The position numbers and the translations under genes were made by a program. Below the pieces are notes generated by a model. That model was given only the letters and a program-made list of their open reading frames with translations, did no database searches and was not told the origin of the DNA. From Acetobacteraceae bacterium (GTDB taxonomy: Bacteria; Pseudomonadota; Alphaproteobacteria; Acetobacterales; Acetobacteraceae): a stretch of DNA of 64,000 nt. Location: the NCBI GenBank assembly GCA_947474705.1, contig CANJJS010000018.1, positions 1 through 64,000 of the forward strand, read 5' to 3'. Within the stretch, counting starts at the first letter, position 1; each line of letters begins with the position of its first letter. Below, one piece after another: positions 50,497-58,725 of this stretch.

Positions 50497-52083
50497 ATGA
50501 CCATGAAACGCAGGTTCTTGTTGGGCACCGCCGCCGCCGCCGCGGCGCTTCCGGCGCGCTTCGCGATCGGCCGTGACGATAAAGTTCGGACATTGCGGTT
50601 CGTGCCGCAGTCGAACCTTTCGCTGCTGGATCCAATCTTCACGACCTCGCAATCGACCGTCAATCATGGTTACGCGGTATACGACTTGTTATTCGGAATC
50701 AATACAAAATTCGAAACGAAACCTCAGATGGCGGAGGAATACACAATATCCGACGATGGTCTCACGTATCTGATTACTTTGCGAGAGGGTCTCAAATTCC
50801 ATAACAACGAGCCGGTCCGGGCGCAGGATTGCGCGCCGAGTCTGGCGCGCTGGGCGGCCCGGGAAACCATCGGACAAACCATGTGGCGTTACGTTGAATC
50901 TTGTACCGCGCAGGATGATCGCGTGATTCGTATCAAGATGAAGACCCCGATTCCCACCTTTATCGATGCCATCGCGCGCGGGGGGGCCTCGGTTGCATTC
51001 ATGATGCCGGAGCACATCGCGAAGACGGATCCGTTCAAACAGATTCCGGAAACCATCGGTTCCGGCCCGTACCGGTTCGTCAAGGACGAATTCGTCTCTG
51101 GCGCCACGGCGGTTTATTCTCGCTTCGAGGGTTATAAGCCGCGCCAGGAAGCGGCGGACTGGACGTCGGGCGGAAAAATCGCGCATTTCGACCGTGTCGA
51201 ATGGAAGGTCATTCCCGACGCCGCCACCGCCGCCGCCGCGTTGCAATCCGGCGAAGTCGATTGGTACGAACACGTACAACCCGATCTCGCACCGATGTTG
51301 CGGCGCGGGAAGGACGTTAAATTCGGCCTCGCCAATCCCACGGGATTCAACGGCGTGCTGAGGTTCAATCATTTGCACCCTCCGTTCGACAATGTCGCGG
51401 TGCGGCGCGCGGTGTTGATGGGGATCAATCAGAACGATTACATGGCGTCTGTAACCGGTGGCGATCGTTCCTTGTATCAAATATGTGCTTCCATGTTCCC
51501 TTGCGGAACGCATCTCGGTAAGGAAATGGGCGCCCAGGCGATGCGGGGGGATGTGGAACGGGCGAAGGCGATGTTGAAGGAGTCGGGATATAAGGGAGAG
51601 AAGGTCGTGCTTCTCAACCCGACCGATCTTGTCACGATTGCGCCGCTTGGCGATGTCACGCACGATTTGCTGGTGAAAATCGGCATGAACGTGGAAATGG
51701 TGGCGACCGATTGGGGCACGGTGGCGCAGCGGCGGAACTCGCGGGAGCCGGTGGAGAAGGGGGGCTGGTCGATCCTGCACACCTGGGGGCCGTCGATGAT
51801 TCGCGTCACGCCGGCCGAGCACAGCCAGATCCGTGGTTTGGGCTCCACCGGCTGGTTCGGGTGGTATAAGGACGACACGATGGAGACGTTGACCGACCAG
51901 TTGCTTCGCGCCCCCACCGCGGCCGGGCGCGACCAGATCGCCGACACGATCCATGCCCGCGCCTTCGACCAGGTTCCCAGCATTCCCCTGGGCTTGTTCC
52001 AGATTTTGACGGCGTACCGGGCGAATCTGACCGGACAGATCGAGGCGACGGGGCCTTATATGTGGAATATCAGGCGGGCGTGA
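50497..52083 (+). CDS. ABC transporter substrate-binding protein (SBP_bac_5), Tat-type signal; paralog of the one at 42866
   Basis: 528 residues; GGAGG ribosome binding site, ATG at 50497 with a second one at 50503. The signal region KRRFLLGTAAAAAALPARFAIG has an RR-F-L motif suited to Tat export. The body aligns along its length with the 42866 protein: VPQSNLSLLDPIFTTSQ, SGPYRFVKDEF, FDRVEWKVIPDAATAAAALQSGEVDWYEHVQPDL (in part) and DWGTVAQRRNSREP. It binds an unknown small solute in the periplasm. No permease or ATPase is near. Its first half is less GC-rich than its neighbours (for example TTATTCGGAATCAATACA), hinting at a different history. Confidence 0.9.
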   Translation: MTMKRRFLLGTAAAAAALPARFAIGRDDKVRTLRFVPQSNLSLLDPIFTTSQSTVNHGYAVYDLLFGINTKFETKPQMAEEYTISDDGLTYLITLREGLKFHNNEPVRAQDCAPSLARWAARETIGQTMWRYVESCTAQDDRVIRIKMKTPIPTFIDAIARGGASVAFMMPEHIAKTDPFKQIPETIGSGPYRFVKDEFVSGATAVYSRFEGYKPRQEAADWTSGGKIAHFDRVEWKVIPDAATAAAALQSGEVDWYEHVQPDLAPMLRRGKDVKFGLANPTGFNGVLRFNHLHPPFDNVAVRRAVLMGINQNDYMASVTGGDRSLYQICASMFPCGTHLGKEMGAQAMRGDVERAKAMLKESGYKGEKVVLLNPTDLVTIAPLGDVTHDLLVKIGMNVEMVATDWGTVAQRRNSREPVEKGGWSILHTWGPSMIRVTPAEHSQIRGLGSTGWFGWYKDDTMETLTDQLLRAPTAAGRDQIADTIHARAFDQVPSIPLGLFQILTAYRANLTGQIEATGPYMWNIRRA

Positions 52084-52233
52084 CGCGCCGGTAACGGTCG
52101 ACTCAACCCCGGAGAAGACGCTAAGACCGACACGCCGGGCGCCCGATGGGGGCTCGGCCGTGGTTCGACGTCGCGGCCGCGCGGGGCGTAATTCTGGGGG
52201 TGGCTCGTTCTTTTTCGGGCCAGGAGTTCCATC

Positions 52234-54747
52234 ATGGCGAAGACCATTACCGGCACGACGATTTCCGGCGGCTACACGCTGACCAACGCGGCTTATACGC
52301 CTTTTTATGTCGCGGCGGGCGCGGGATTGACCAATGCTTCGGGCACCGCGCTGGTGAACCAACTCGCGGCGGGGTGGTCCATCGACAACGCGGGTTTGAT
52401 CGCCGGGGCGGGTGCCACCGGCATTGGCCTCGCCGCGAATACCGCTGGCACCGTCGGTAACGAGGCGAGCGGATTGATCGCCGGATATAGTTTTGGCGTG
52501 TCGCTTGGCACGGCCGGGACGGTTCTGAATCATGGCCTGATCTCCGCCATCAAAAATTCAGGCACTTCGGCCGTGTATTTCACCGGGCCGCCTCGTCTGA
52601 CCGCGACGTCCGCGGGCGTCGCGACCGGTGGCGGACGCGTGGTTAATTACGCCGGCGCGACCATTTCCGGATCTTTGGCCGGTGTCGGGCTGAACGGCGC
52701 GGGTACGCTGGTGAACGGCGGCTCGATCCTCAGCGGCACCAGCGTCGCGGCTGGATACGGCGTGATCGTGGGAAATGGCGGCGCCGTTACGAACCAGTCC
52801 GGTGGCCTGATCGGCGCGGGTAAGTTTGGCGTCGTTGGGTTCGGGCCGCTCGCGGTTTCGAACAACAGCGGCGGCACCATCTCGGCCGCCGGCGTGGGTG
52901 TGGTCTCCTATTACCAGCCCGCGACAATCGTCAATTCCGGCCGGATCGCAGGGGTCGCGGCGTATGGCGTTCGGATGAACGCCGGCGGCTCGGTCGATAA
53001 CGCGGCGAGCGGCGCGGTCATTTCCGGCGCGGCGTTCGGTGTCGTGGTCAGCGGCGCCACGGGCTCCGTGTCCAATCTGGGATCGATCCTCTCGACCGCC
53101 TCCGTGGGCGGGACGGGCTTGCTACTGAACGCGGGCGGGACGCTGACCAACCTCGACTCAGGGAAGATCGCCAGCGGCGGGTATGGCGTCAACATCGCCA
53201 ATGGCGTGGGCACGGTCGACAATTTCGGCACGATTTCCAGCACCAGAACATTCAACGGCGCGGGCGTGAACCTGCGGGCTGGCGGCACCGTGACCAACGA
53301 GGGCGCGACAACGCTCCATCCCGCCGGTCAGATATCGGCGAAATGGATCGACTTTCAATTCGGCCGCGCCACTATCAATGCCGGCGGCACGCTGATCAAC
53401 AGTGGCACGATCCAGGCCACGGACGGCACGAACGGCGCGGGCGTCTGGATCCACGGCAATGGACTCGTCATTAACAACGAAGGCGGGGTCATCGAAGGCG
53501 CGACCAGCGGGACGGTCTCCGGCGGTCCCCTGAACGGCGTCGCGGCCGGTCCCTTCGGTATCGTCGCCTACTACACGACCACCATTATCAACCGCGGAAT
53601 CATCGGCGGTTCGGCCTATGCGGTCGATTTCACCACCAACAACACGACCCAGACCGCCACCGGCGGGCTGATCGAGATCGCGCCGGGCGCCACATTCCAG
53701 GGGGTCGTGCTCGGCGCCTCCAACGGCAATACCGGCGCGGGCAAGGCCGCGAACGCCTATGCCGCGCTGGGGACGCTGCAACTTCTGTCGGGCGCTTCGA
53801 CCGGCACGATCGCCGGGTTTGGCTCCCATTACCGGAATTTCGGCAACATCGTTGTCGATGTCGGCGCTCAGTGGAGTTTGGGAGGGACCGTCGGGACCGA
53901 AACGACCGTCACCTTCGCGTCAGGTGGCGACAGCAGCCTGACTCTGGCCAACGCCGCCGCGATGCAAGGCACGATCTCCGGCTTCCGCGCGGGCGACACG
54001 CTGTCGCTGGCGGGGATCACCACCAGTTCCGGGCTTTTTCCCATTACGATGGACAGCAGCGACCTGCTGACTCTCACTGGGGCCGGCATCGTCCTCCATT
54101 TCGACAGCTCGGCCACAGGGCGCAACTTCTCGCAGGTCGTGTCAGGCGGGCAGACCAACATCACGGTGTCCTGCTTCGCGCGCGGCACCTCGATCGAGAC
54201 ACCGGACGGCCCGGTGAAAGTGGAAGACCTGACAGAAGGCCAGAAGGTCGTGACCCACGCCGGAGACGCCGTGCCGATCGTGTGGATCGGCCAGCGCGAG
54301 ATCGATTGCCGCCGTCACCCCGACCCCGCCGCCGTCCTACCTGTTCGCGTTCATGCCGGGGCTTTCGGGCGCGGGGCGCCGTCGCGCGATCTGCTGCTCA
54401 GCCCCGACCACGCAGTTTATCAGGAAGGTGTGCTGGTGCCGATCCGCTGCCTGATCAACGGCACATCGATCCGCCAGGAGACCGTCGCCAGGGTGTCCTA
54501 CTTCCACATCGAACTGCCCGAACACGATATCATTCTGGCGGAAAACCTGCCGGTGGAGTCCTACCTGGACACAGGTGACCGGGGGAATTTCGCCAATGGC
54601 GGCCAGCCCATGACCCTGTTCCCCAACTTCGCGGCGCGGCGCTGGGAAATGGCGGGGTGCGCGCCGCTGATCCTGGCGGGTCCGAAACTGGAAGAGGTGA
54701 AGCGCCGGCTGACCCCTCGGTTGAACAGCCGCTATACCTACTACTGA
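52234..54747 (+). CDS. Secreted beta-helix repeat protein with C-terminal Hint (intein-like) domain
   Basis: 837 residues. Residues 1-620 are imperfect repeats of about 20 residues with Asn and Gly at turns, of the kind VxNxGxIxGxxxxGV (for instance TVGNEASGLIAGYSFGV, AVTNQSGGLIGAGKFGV and STVDN-type copies), expected to form a right-handed beta-helix as in adhesins. There is no Sec signal peptide, which fits type I secretion. At Cys647 a Hint domain begins with CFARGTSIETPDGPVKVEDL, followed by VPIVWIGQREIDCRRHP, LLLSPDHAVYQEGVLVPIRCLING and FHIELPEHDIILAENLPVESY (in part), the autoprocessing fold of inteins and hedgehog proteins. The 3' end overlaps the convergent TPR-glycosyltransferase by 7 bases. 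Confidence 0.9.
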   Translation: MAKTITGTTISGGYTLTNAAYTPFYVAAGAGLTNASGTALVNQLAAGWSIDNAGLIAGAGATGIGLAANTAGTVGNEASGLIAGYSFGVSLGTAGTVLNHGLISAIKNSGTSAVYFTGPPRLTATSAGVATGGGRVVNYAGATISGSLAGVGLNGAGTLVNGGSILSGTSVAAGYGVIVGNGGAVTNQSGGLIGAGKFGVVGFGPLAVSNNSGGTISAAGVGVVSYYQPATIVNSGRIAGVAAYGVRMNAGGSVDNAASGAVISGAAFGVVVSGATGSVSNLGSILSTASVGGTGLLLNAGGTLTNLDSGKIASGGYGVNIANGVGTVDNFGTISSTRTFNGAGVNLRAGGTVTNEGATTLHPAGQISAKWIDFQFGRATINAGGTLINSGTIQATDGTNGAGVWIHGNGLVINNEGGVIEGATSGTVSGGPLNGVAAGPFGIVAYYTTTIINRGIIGGSAYAVDFTTNNTTQTATGGLIEIAPGATFQGVVLGASNGNTGAGKAANAYAALGTLQLLSGASTGTIAGFGSHYRNFGNIVVDVGAQWSLGGTVGTETTVTFASGGDSSLTLANAAAMQGTISGFRAGDTLSLAGITTSSGLFPITMDSSDLLTLTGAGIVLHFDSSATGRNFSQVVSGGQTNITVSCFARGTSIETPDGPVKVEDLTEGQKVVTHAGDAVPIVWIGQREIDCRRHPDPAAVLPVRVHAGAFGRGAPSRDLLLSPDHAVYQEGVLVPIRCLINGTSIRQETVARVSYFHIELPEHDIILAENLPVESYLDTGDRGNFANGGQPMTLFPNFAARRWEMAGCAPLILAGPKLEEVKRRLTPRLNSRYTYY

Positions 54748-56114
54748 CTGGCGGCGACGGCCTTGGCGGCGGCGGCCATCGGAACTGACCAGTCGCCGGT
54801 GACGGTCTGACGGAATAGCGTCACCGAGGGGTACCAGGGCGTGTCGCTCCGCTCCAGCAGCCAGCGCCAGTCCGGCGCGCGGGCGATCAGGATGAAGGTC
54901 TTCTTCCCCATGGCGGCGGCGACATGGCCCACCGACGTATCGACGGTCACGACCATGTCCAACGACTCCATGATCGCCATCGTGTCCTCGAAATCGCCGA
55001 TTTCGGCGCCCATGTTGACCAGCGGCGCGGCGCCGAAATAGGTGCTGGCCTGGGACGCGGCGGGCCCTTTCTGGAGCGCGACCAGGGCGATGCCGGGCAC
55101 GGCGGCCAGAGGGGCGAAGGCGGCGAGACCGGCGGAGCGCCAGCGGTCGTTGTTATGCGTGGGGCGGCCAGCCCAGACGATGCCGATCCGCCGCTTCGAA
55201 CGCGGCGTGAGGCGGTCGAGCTTTTCTTTCCAGGCCTCGACCCGCGCGGGATCGGCGCGGAGATAGGGTTCCGTGCCGATCATGCGGTCCGGGCGGGTGC
55301 CGTGCAGCATGGGGAGGCCGGACAGGGCGCGGAACGCCTTGAACGGTGGCGCGTGACGCCATTCCGTGAAGACGTTCGCCTGGGGGTAAACCTGACGGAG
55401 GAATGGCACGACCTCGGGTGCCGCCGCGACCGCGATGTGCGGGCAAAGGGTGGCGGCCCAAGGGATGTAACGGGCGAACTGGATGACGTCGCCAAACCCC
55501 TGGTCCGCGATTAACATGAGAACGCCGCCGTCGAACGGCGTGCCATCCCAGCGCGGCTGAGTCGTGGGCGGCATCAAAGGCGCGTTACCCGGCAGGTCGA
55601 AGCGCCACTGGTATTCTTCCCAGCCGCGCGCCCACTCGCCGCGCAGCAGCAGGGCCTCGGCGAGCTGGAAATGCGGGCCGGGCATGAAGGCGTCGATCTT
55701 CAGCGCCGCTTCGGCGGTGGCGATGCAGTCGTCGAGTTCCAGGCGATGGTACTGGATGACCGCGAGGTTGTGCAGACACACCGGATCGTCCGGTGCCAGC
55801 GCCGCCGCCCGCCGCGCCGCCGCGACCGCGTCGTCGAAACGGCCAAGGGCGCGATAGACCTCGGAGATATTTCGCAGGTACAGGCGGATATCGACGCCAT
55901 GGGCGATGGCGCGCTCGATCTTGGCGAGCGCCTCCTCCCGCCGGTCCATGCGGAAATCGACGATCCCGGAGAGGTGGAGAGCGTCCGGCTCGTCCGGCGC
56001 CACATCCAGCGCGCGTCGCAACAATCGGTCGGCGAAGGCGAAGTTTTTCTCGGCCTCCAGCCTCGCGGCGAGTGTCAGGACATCGATCAGGGGAAGCGGG
56101 ACATCGATGCTCAT
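54741..56114 (-). CDS. TPR protein with C-terminal glycosyltransferase-9-like domain (paralog of 48050)
   Basis: 457 residues. N-terminal TPRs (LLRRALDVAPDEPDALHLSGIVDF; AVAAARRAAALAPDDPVCLHNLAVIQY, in part) are followed by GEWARGWEEYQWRFDLPG and a GT9-like half: LMLIADQGFGDVIQFARYIPW, RRIGIVWAGRPTHNNDRWRS, LDMVVTVDTSVGHVAAAMGKKTFIL and the tail WRWLLERSDTPWYPSVTLFRQ. The same order and end motif occur in the 48050 protein. It lies 30 bases downstream of the TPR-sulfotransferase and tail-to-tail with the Hint protein, so it may modify that protein or an envelope glycan (inference). Confidence 0.9.
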   Translation of the reverse strand: MSIDVPLPLIDVLTLAARLEAEKNFAFADRLLRRALDVAPDEPDALHLSGIVDFRMDRREEALAKIERAIAHGVDIRLYLRNISEVYRALGRFDDAVAAARRAAALAPDDPVCLHNLAVIQYHRLELDDCIATAEAALKIDAFMPGPHFQLAEALLLRGEWARGWEEYQWRFDLPGNAPLMPPTTQPRWDGTPFDGGVLMLIADQGFGDVIQFARYIPWAATLCPHIAVAAAPEVVPFLRQVYPQANVFTEWRHAPPFKAFRALSGLPMLHGTRPDRMIGTEPYLRADPARVEAWKEKLDRLTPRSKRRIGIVWAGRPTHNNDRWRSAGLAAFAPLAAVPGIALVALQKGPAASQASTYFGAAPLVNMGAEIGDFEDTMAIMESLDMVVTVDTSVGHVAAAMGKKTFILIARAPDWRWLLERSDTPWYPSVTLFRQTVTGDWSVPMAAAAKAVAASQ

Positions 56115-56144
56115 GGCGGGGGCGGTGTGCCCGCGGACGGCGGG

Positions 56145-57974
56145 TCAATCAACGGTATAGCCCAACCGTTCGATGATCGGGCGCAGGATCTCGATCGCCG
56201 GGCCCAGATGCTTCCGGTAGTGTTTGTAGCGGTAAAGCGAACGGTCGTAGAGCGGCTCTGTCACCTGCGCGTAGCTGGCGGTGCGCGCGTAGCGCCGGTT
56301 TTCGTGGAAGCGCAGGGTGTTGCCATCGAAGGGCAGGCCGGCGAAATCCAGGATCTGACGCACGGTTTCTTCCTGGTTTGTCACCATCGTTTCGTATCGC
56401 ACCGGCAGATAGCGCAAGGCCATTTCGTTACGATAATGCGCGACCAGTTCCGACACCCGGACGAAATGCAACGCCGCGGTTTCCAACGCCGAGGCGCAGA
56501 AGAACCCATGCGTGAAGTGGTTCGCCATCGACGAGATCATCACGTCCAGCGGATGCCGGATCACGTGGATCAACGGGGACGCGGGGAACAGCAGCGCGAT
56601 CAGGCCCAGATGTGTCTCGTTCAGGGGCATCTTGTCGGTGAACCAGGACGCGCCCGGCTCCACGACGTCCATTTGCGCGACTTTTTGCAGGTAATAGTCT
56701 CGCAGGTTGTCCAATCCGTCGCGCTGATCGCCCATCCACAGTTCCGCCAGCGCTTCCGGGTATGTCAGCGGGCTGTTCAGCATGCGTGGCATGATGTTGA
56801 CGATATCGTTGATCAGCGGCAGTTCGTCGCCCGCGCTGATCGCCGGATGGGCCGACAGGGTTTGTTCCACCAGGGTTGTGCCCGATCTGGGAAATCCCAG
56901 CACGAAGATCGGCTGCGGCACGTCGGTGCGGACTCCGGCCCGCGGCAGCAGGGACAGCCGCCCGGACATGAAGAACCCGCGCAGGCGGGAGATCAGGTTG
57001 TCCGCCACGGGATCCAGGTAGGCGTTGCCGCCGATCTCCCGCGCCAGGCGCTTGCCCTCGACGAAGGCGGCCCAGGCCTCGTCGTGGCGGTTGAGCTGGT
57101 CGAGAAAGCGGCCTTTTTCGGACAGTTCGGTTGCCCCAAGTCCGATGCCGCCTCCGGCGCTTTCGGCCACCGCCTGACGATCCAGCAGCGCCAACGCCTC
57201 GTCGTGCCGTTTCATGCGTCCCAGCACCACGGCCCGGGTTAACGTCGCGGCGGGATCATTGGGGGAAAACGCCTCGAGACGGTCGAGTTTTTCCGCCGCG
57301 GAGTCGAAATTCCGGTCGGCTTCCTCCAGCCGCGCCCATCCCAGCAGGGTTTCGCGGATTTCCGGGGCGGCGGCGGTGGATTCCTCGTACAGCGCGCGGG
57401 CTTCTTCCATGCGGCCCTGGTTTTTCAGACACCAGGCGAGGTTCGCCAGCACGATCGGATCGCGGGTGCCGGCGATCTTCAGCACTTCGCGGTAGTGGTA
57501 TTCGCCAAGGCGCGGCCGTTGCGCCTCGGTCATGATCATGCCCATGAGGTTGTGCGCCTGCGCGGCCTGTGGCGCAATTCTGATGGCATTGCGCGCGTGG
57601 ATCTCGGCCTCGCCCAGCGCGCCTTTGCGCATGAGCAACAAGGCGAGTTCGTTGGTCGCGTCGAAGTTGTTAGGGTCGAAATGCACCAGGCGGCGCAACA
57701 ACGCTTCCGCGGCGGCGGCTTTGCCTTGTTCCTTGCGGATCGAATACAGGACCGAAAGGGCGCCGGGCCGGTCGGGGGCGAGTTCCAGGACGTCCAGGCA
57801 GAGTTGTTCCGCGACGTCTTTGGCGCCCTGCTGGTAGGCTTGCACCGCGCGCTCCACCAGCGGAACGAGGTGCCGCGTGGCCTCGGCCGGCGGGATGGCG
57901 GCGAGTTGCAGTGCGCAGCAGCGTTCGGAGCGAAGACCGCTCCCGCAGGGGCACGTGGACGAGGGAGCGTTCAT
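56145..57974 (-). CDS. TPR sulfotransferase with N-terminal SEC-C zinc motif
   Basis: 609 residues from the ATG at 57974. Residues 8-20 (CPCGSGLRSERCC) are a SEC-C metal-binding motif. Residues 35-330 are TPRs (DVAEQLCLDVLELAPDRPGAL; EALLRRLVHFDPNNFDATNELALLLMRKG, in part). The C-terminal half is a sulfotransferase: the 5'-phosphosulfate loop GFPRSGTTLVEQ at 360-371 and the 3'-phosphate binding RHPLDVMISSMANHF from 473, with TDKMPLNETHLG between. It would transfer sulfate from PAPS to a protein or glycan. Between DUF2339 and TPR-GT genes on the same strand; likely part of a modification unit. Confidence 0.91.
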   Translation of the reverse strand: MNAPSSTCPCGSGLRSERCCALQLAAIPPAEATRHLVPLVERAVQAYQQGAKDVAEQLCLDVLELAPDRPGALSVLYSIRKEQGKAAAAEALLRRLVHFDPNNFDATNELALLLMRKGALGEAEIHARNAIRIAPQAAQAHNLMGMIMTEAQRPRLGEYHYREVLKIAGTRDPIVLANLAWCLKNQGRMEEARALYEESTAAAPEIRETLLGWARLEEADRNFDSAAEKLDRLEAFSPNDPAATLTRAVVLGRMKRHDEALALLDRQAVAESAGGGIGLGATELSEKGRFLDQLNRHDEAWAAFVEGKRLAREIGGNAYLDPVADNLISRLRGFFMSGRLSLLPRAGVRTDVPQPIFVLGFPRSGTTLVEQTLSAHPAISAGDELPLINDIVNIMPRMLNSPLTYPEALAELWMGDQRDGLDNLRDYYLQKVAQMDVVEPGASWFTDKMPLNETHLGLIALLFPASPLIHVIRHPLDVMISSMANHFTHGFFCASALETAALHFVRVSELVAHYRNEMALRYLPVRYETMVTNQEETVRQILDFAGLPFDGNTLRFHENRRYARTASYAQVTEPLYDRSLYRYKHYRKHLGPAIEILRPIIERLGYTVD

Positions 57975-58068
57975 GGCCGGAAGGTTTATCCCGCGCCCAT
58001 GCCGGACTTCAAGGGCCATGCGGCGATGGCGCCGCCGGGTCGAAGCGGCCTTTCCAGAGGTGTCCGCC

Positions 58069-58683
58069 TCAGCCCTGTGGGCCGGCGGACCGGACCAATT
58101 TGGCTTCGCTGTCCCCCCGGACATAGCCGCGGCAATGCGAGCAGTAGAAGTTCGCGATCGCCGGGTTATGCGCGCGGATCAACCCGATTAACCGGCTGAG
58201 CCAGATGTTGGTGTGTTGAAACCAGGAGGTGCGGTTGCGGATCGTGACGTAGTGGGGCAGCCATTGCATGCCCGCGTGGGGGCCGCCGAGAGCGTTCAGA
58301 ACGCGGTTGATTTCGACATAGGTATGCGCTTCCGGCTCGGCTTCGTAATGGGAGCCGACGGCCTTGCCCAGAATGTAGTCGCGGCAGTCGGCGCCGGCCG
58401 CGAATTGGTGGCGCGGATCGATGTTGGGCGGATTGCCGCCGTTTTGACCGGCGATGACACGAAATCCGCCGGTTGGGCCGCGTGGCATCTGGTGGGCGTT
58501 GCCGGCGGCGGCGAAGAATTTGACGCTGCACCCGGCGGGAACACGGAAGCGGTAATCGCGGCTGTGCGGCGTTCCGCCATGCGCGATAATGAAACAATCC
58601 GCCACCGCGCGGCCCGCGGGGCTTGGGAAAAGATACGCGTTCTCGCCAAGCCGTTCGGTACCCGCGGGCAGTTGCATCGACAT
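58069..58683 (-). CDS. Hypothetical protein, possibly Stv-type putative adhesin
   Basis: 204 residues; AAGGCGG precedes the ATG at 58683. No signal peptide is seen. The string DCFIIAHGGTPHSRDYRFRVPAGCSVKFFAAAGN (landmarks FIIAHGG, FRVPAGCSVKFFAA) resembles the Stv-like putative adhesin/effector domain, in which a His in AHGG is conserved. The C-terminal third has WLSRLIGLIRAHNPAIANFYCSHCRGYVRG, a Cys-X2-Cys plus further Cys, possibly a metal site. Starts 42 bases after the DUF2339 gene ends. Function unknown; the Stv call is weak. Confidence 0.6.
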   Translation of the reverse strand: MSMQLPAGTERLGENAYLFPSPAGRAVADCFIIAHGGTPHSRDYRFRVPAGCSVKFFAAAGNAHQMPRGPTGGFRVIAGQNGGNPPNIDPRHQFAAGADCRDYILGKAVGSHYEAEPEAHTYVEINRVLNALGGPHAGMQWLPHYVTIRNRTSWFQHTNIWLSRLIGLIRAHNPAIANFYCSHCRGYVRGDSEAKLVRSAGPQG

Positions 58684-58725
58684 GTTGGGCCGCCTTTTGG
58701 TTGGGCCGCGCGCGCCGCGCGCGGG

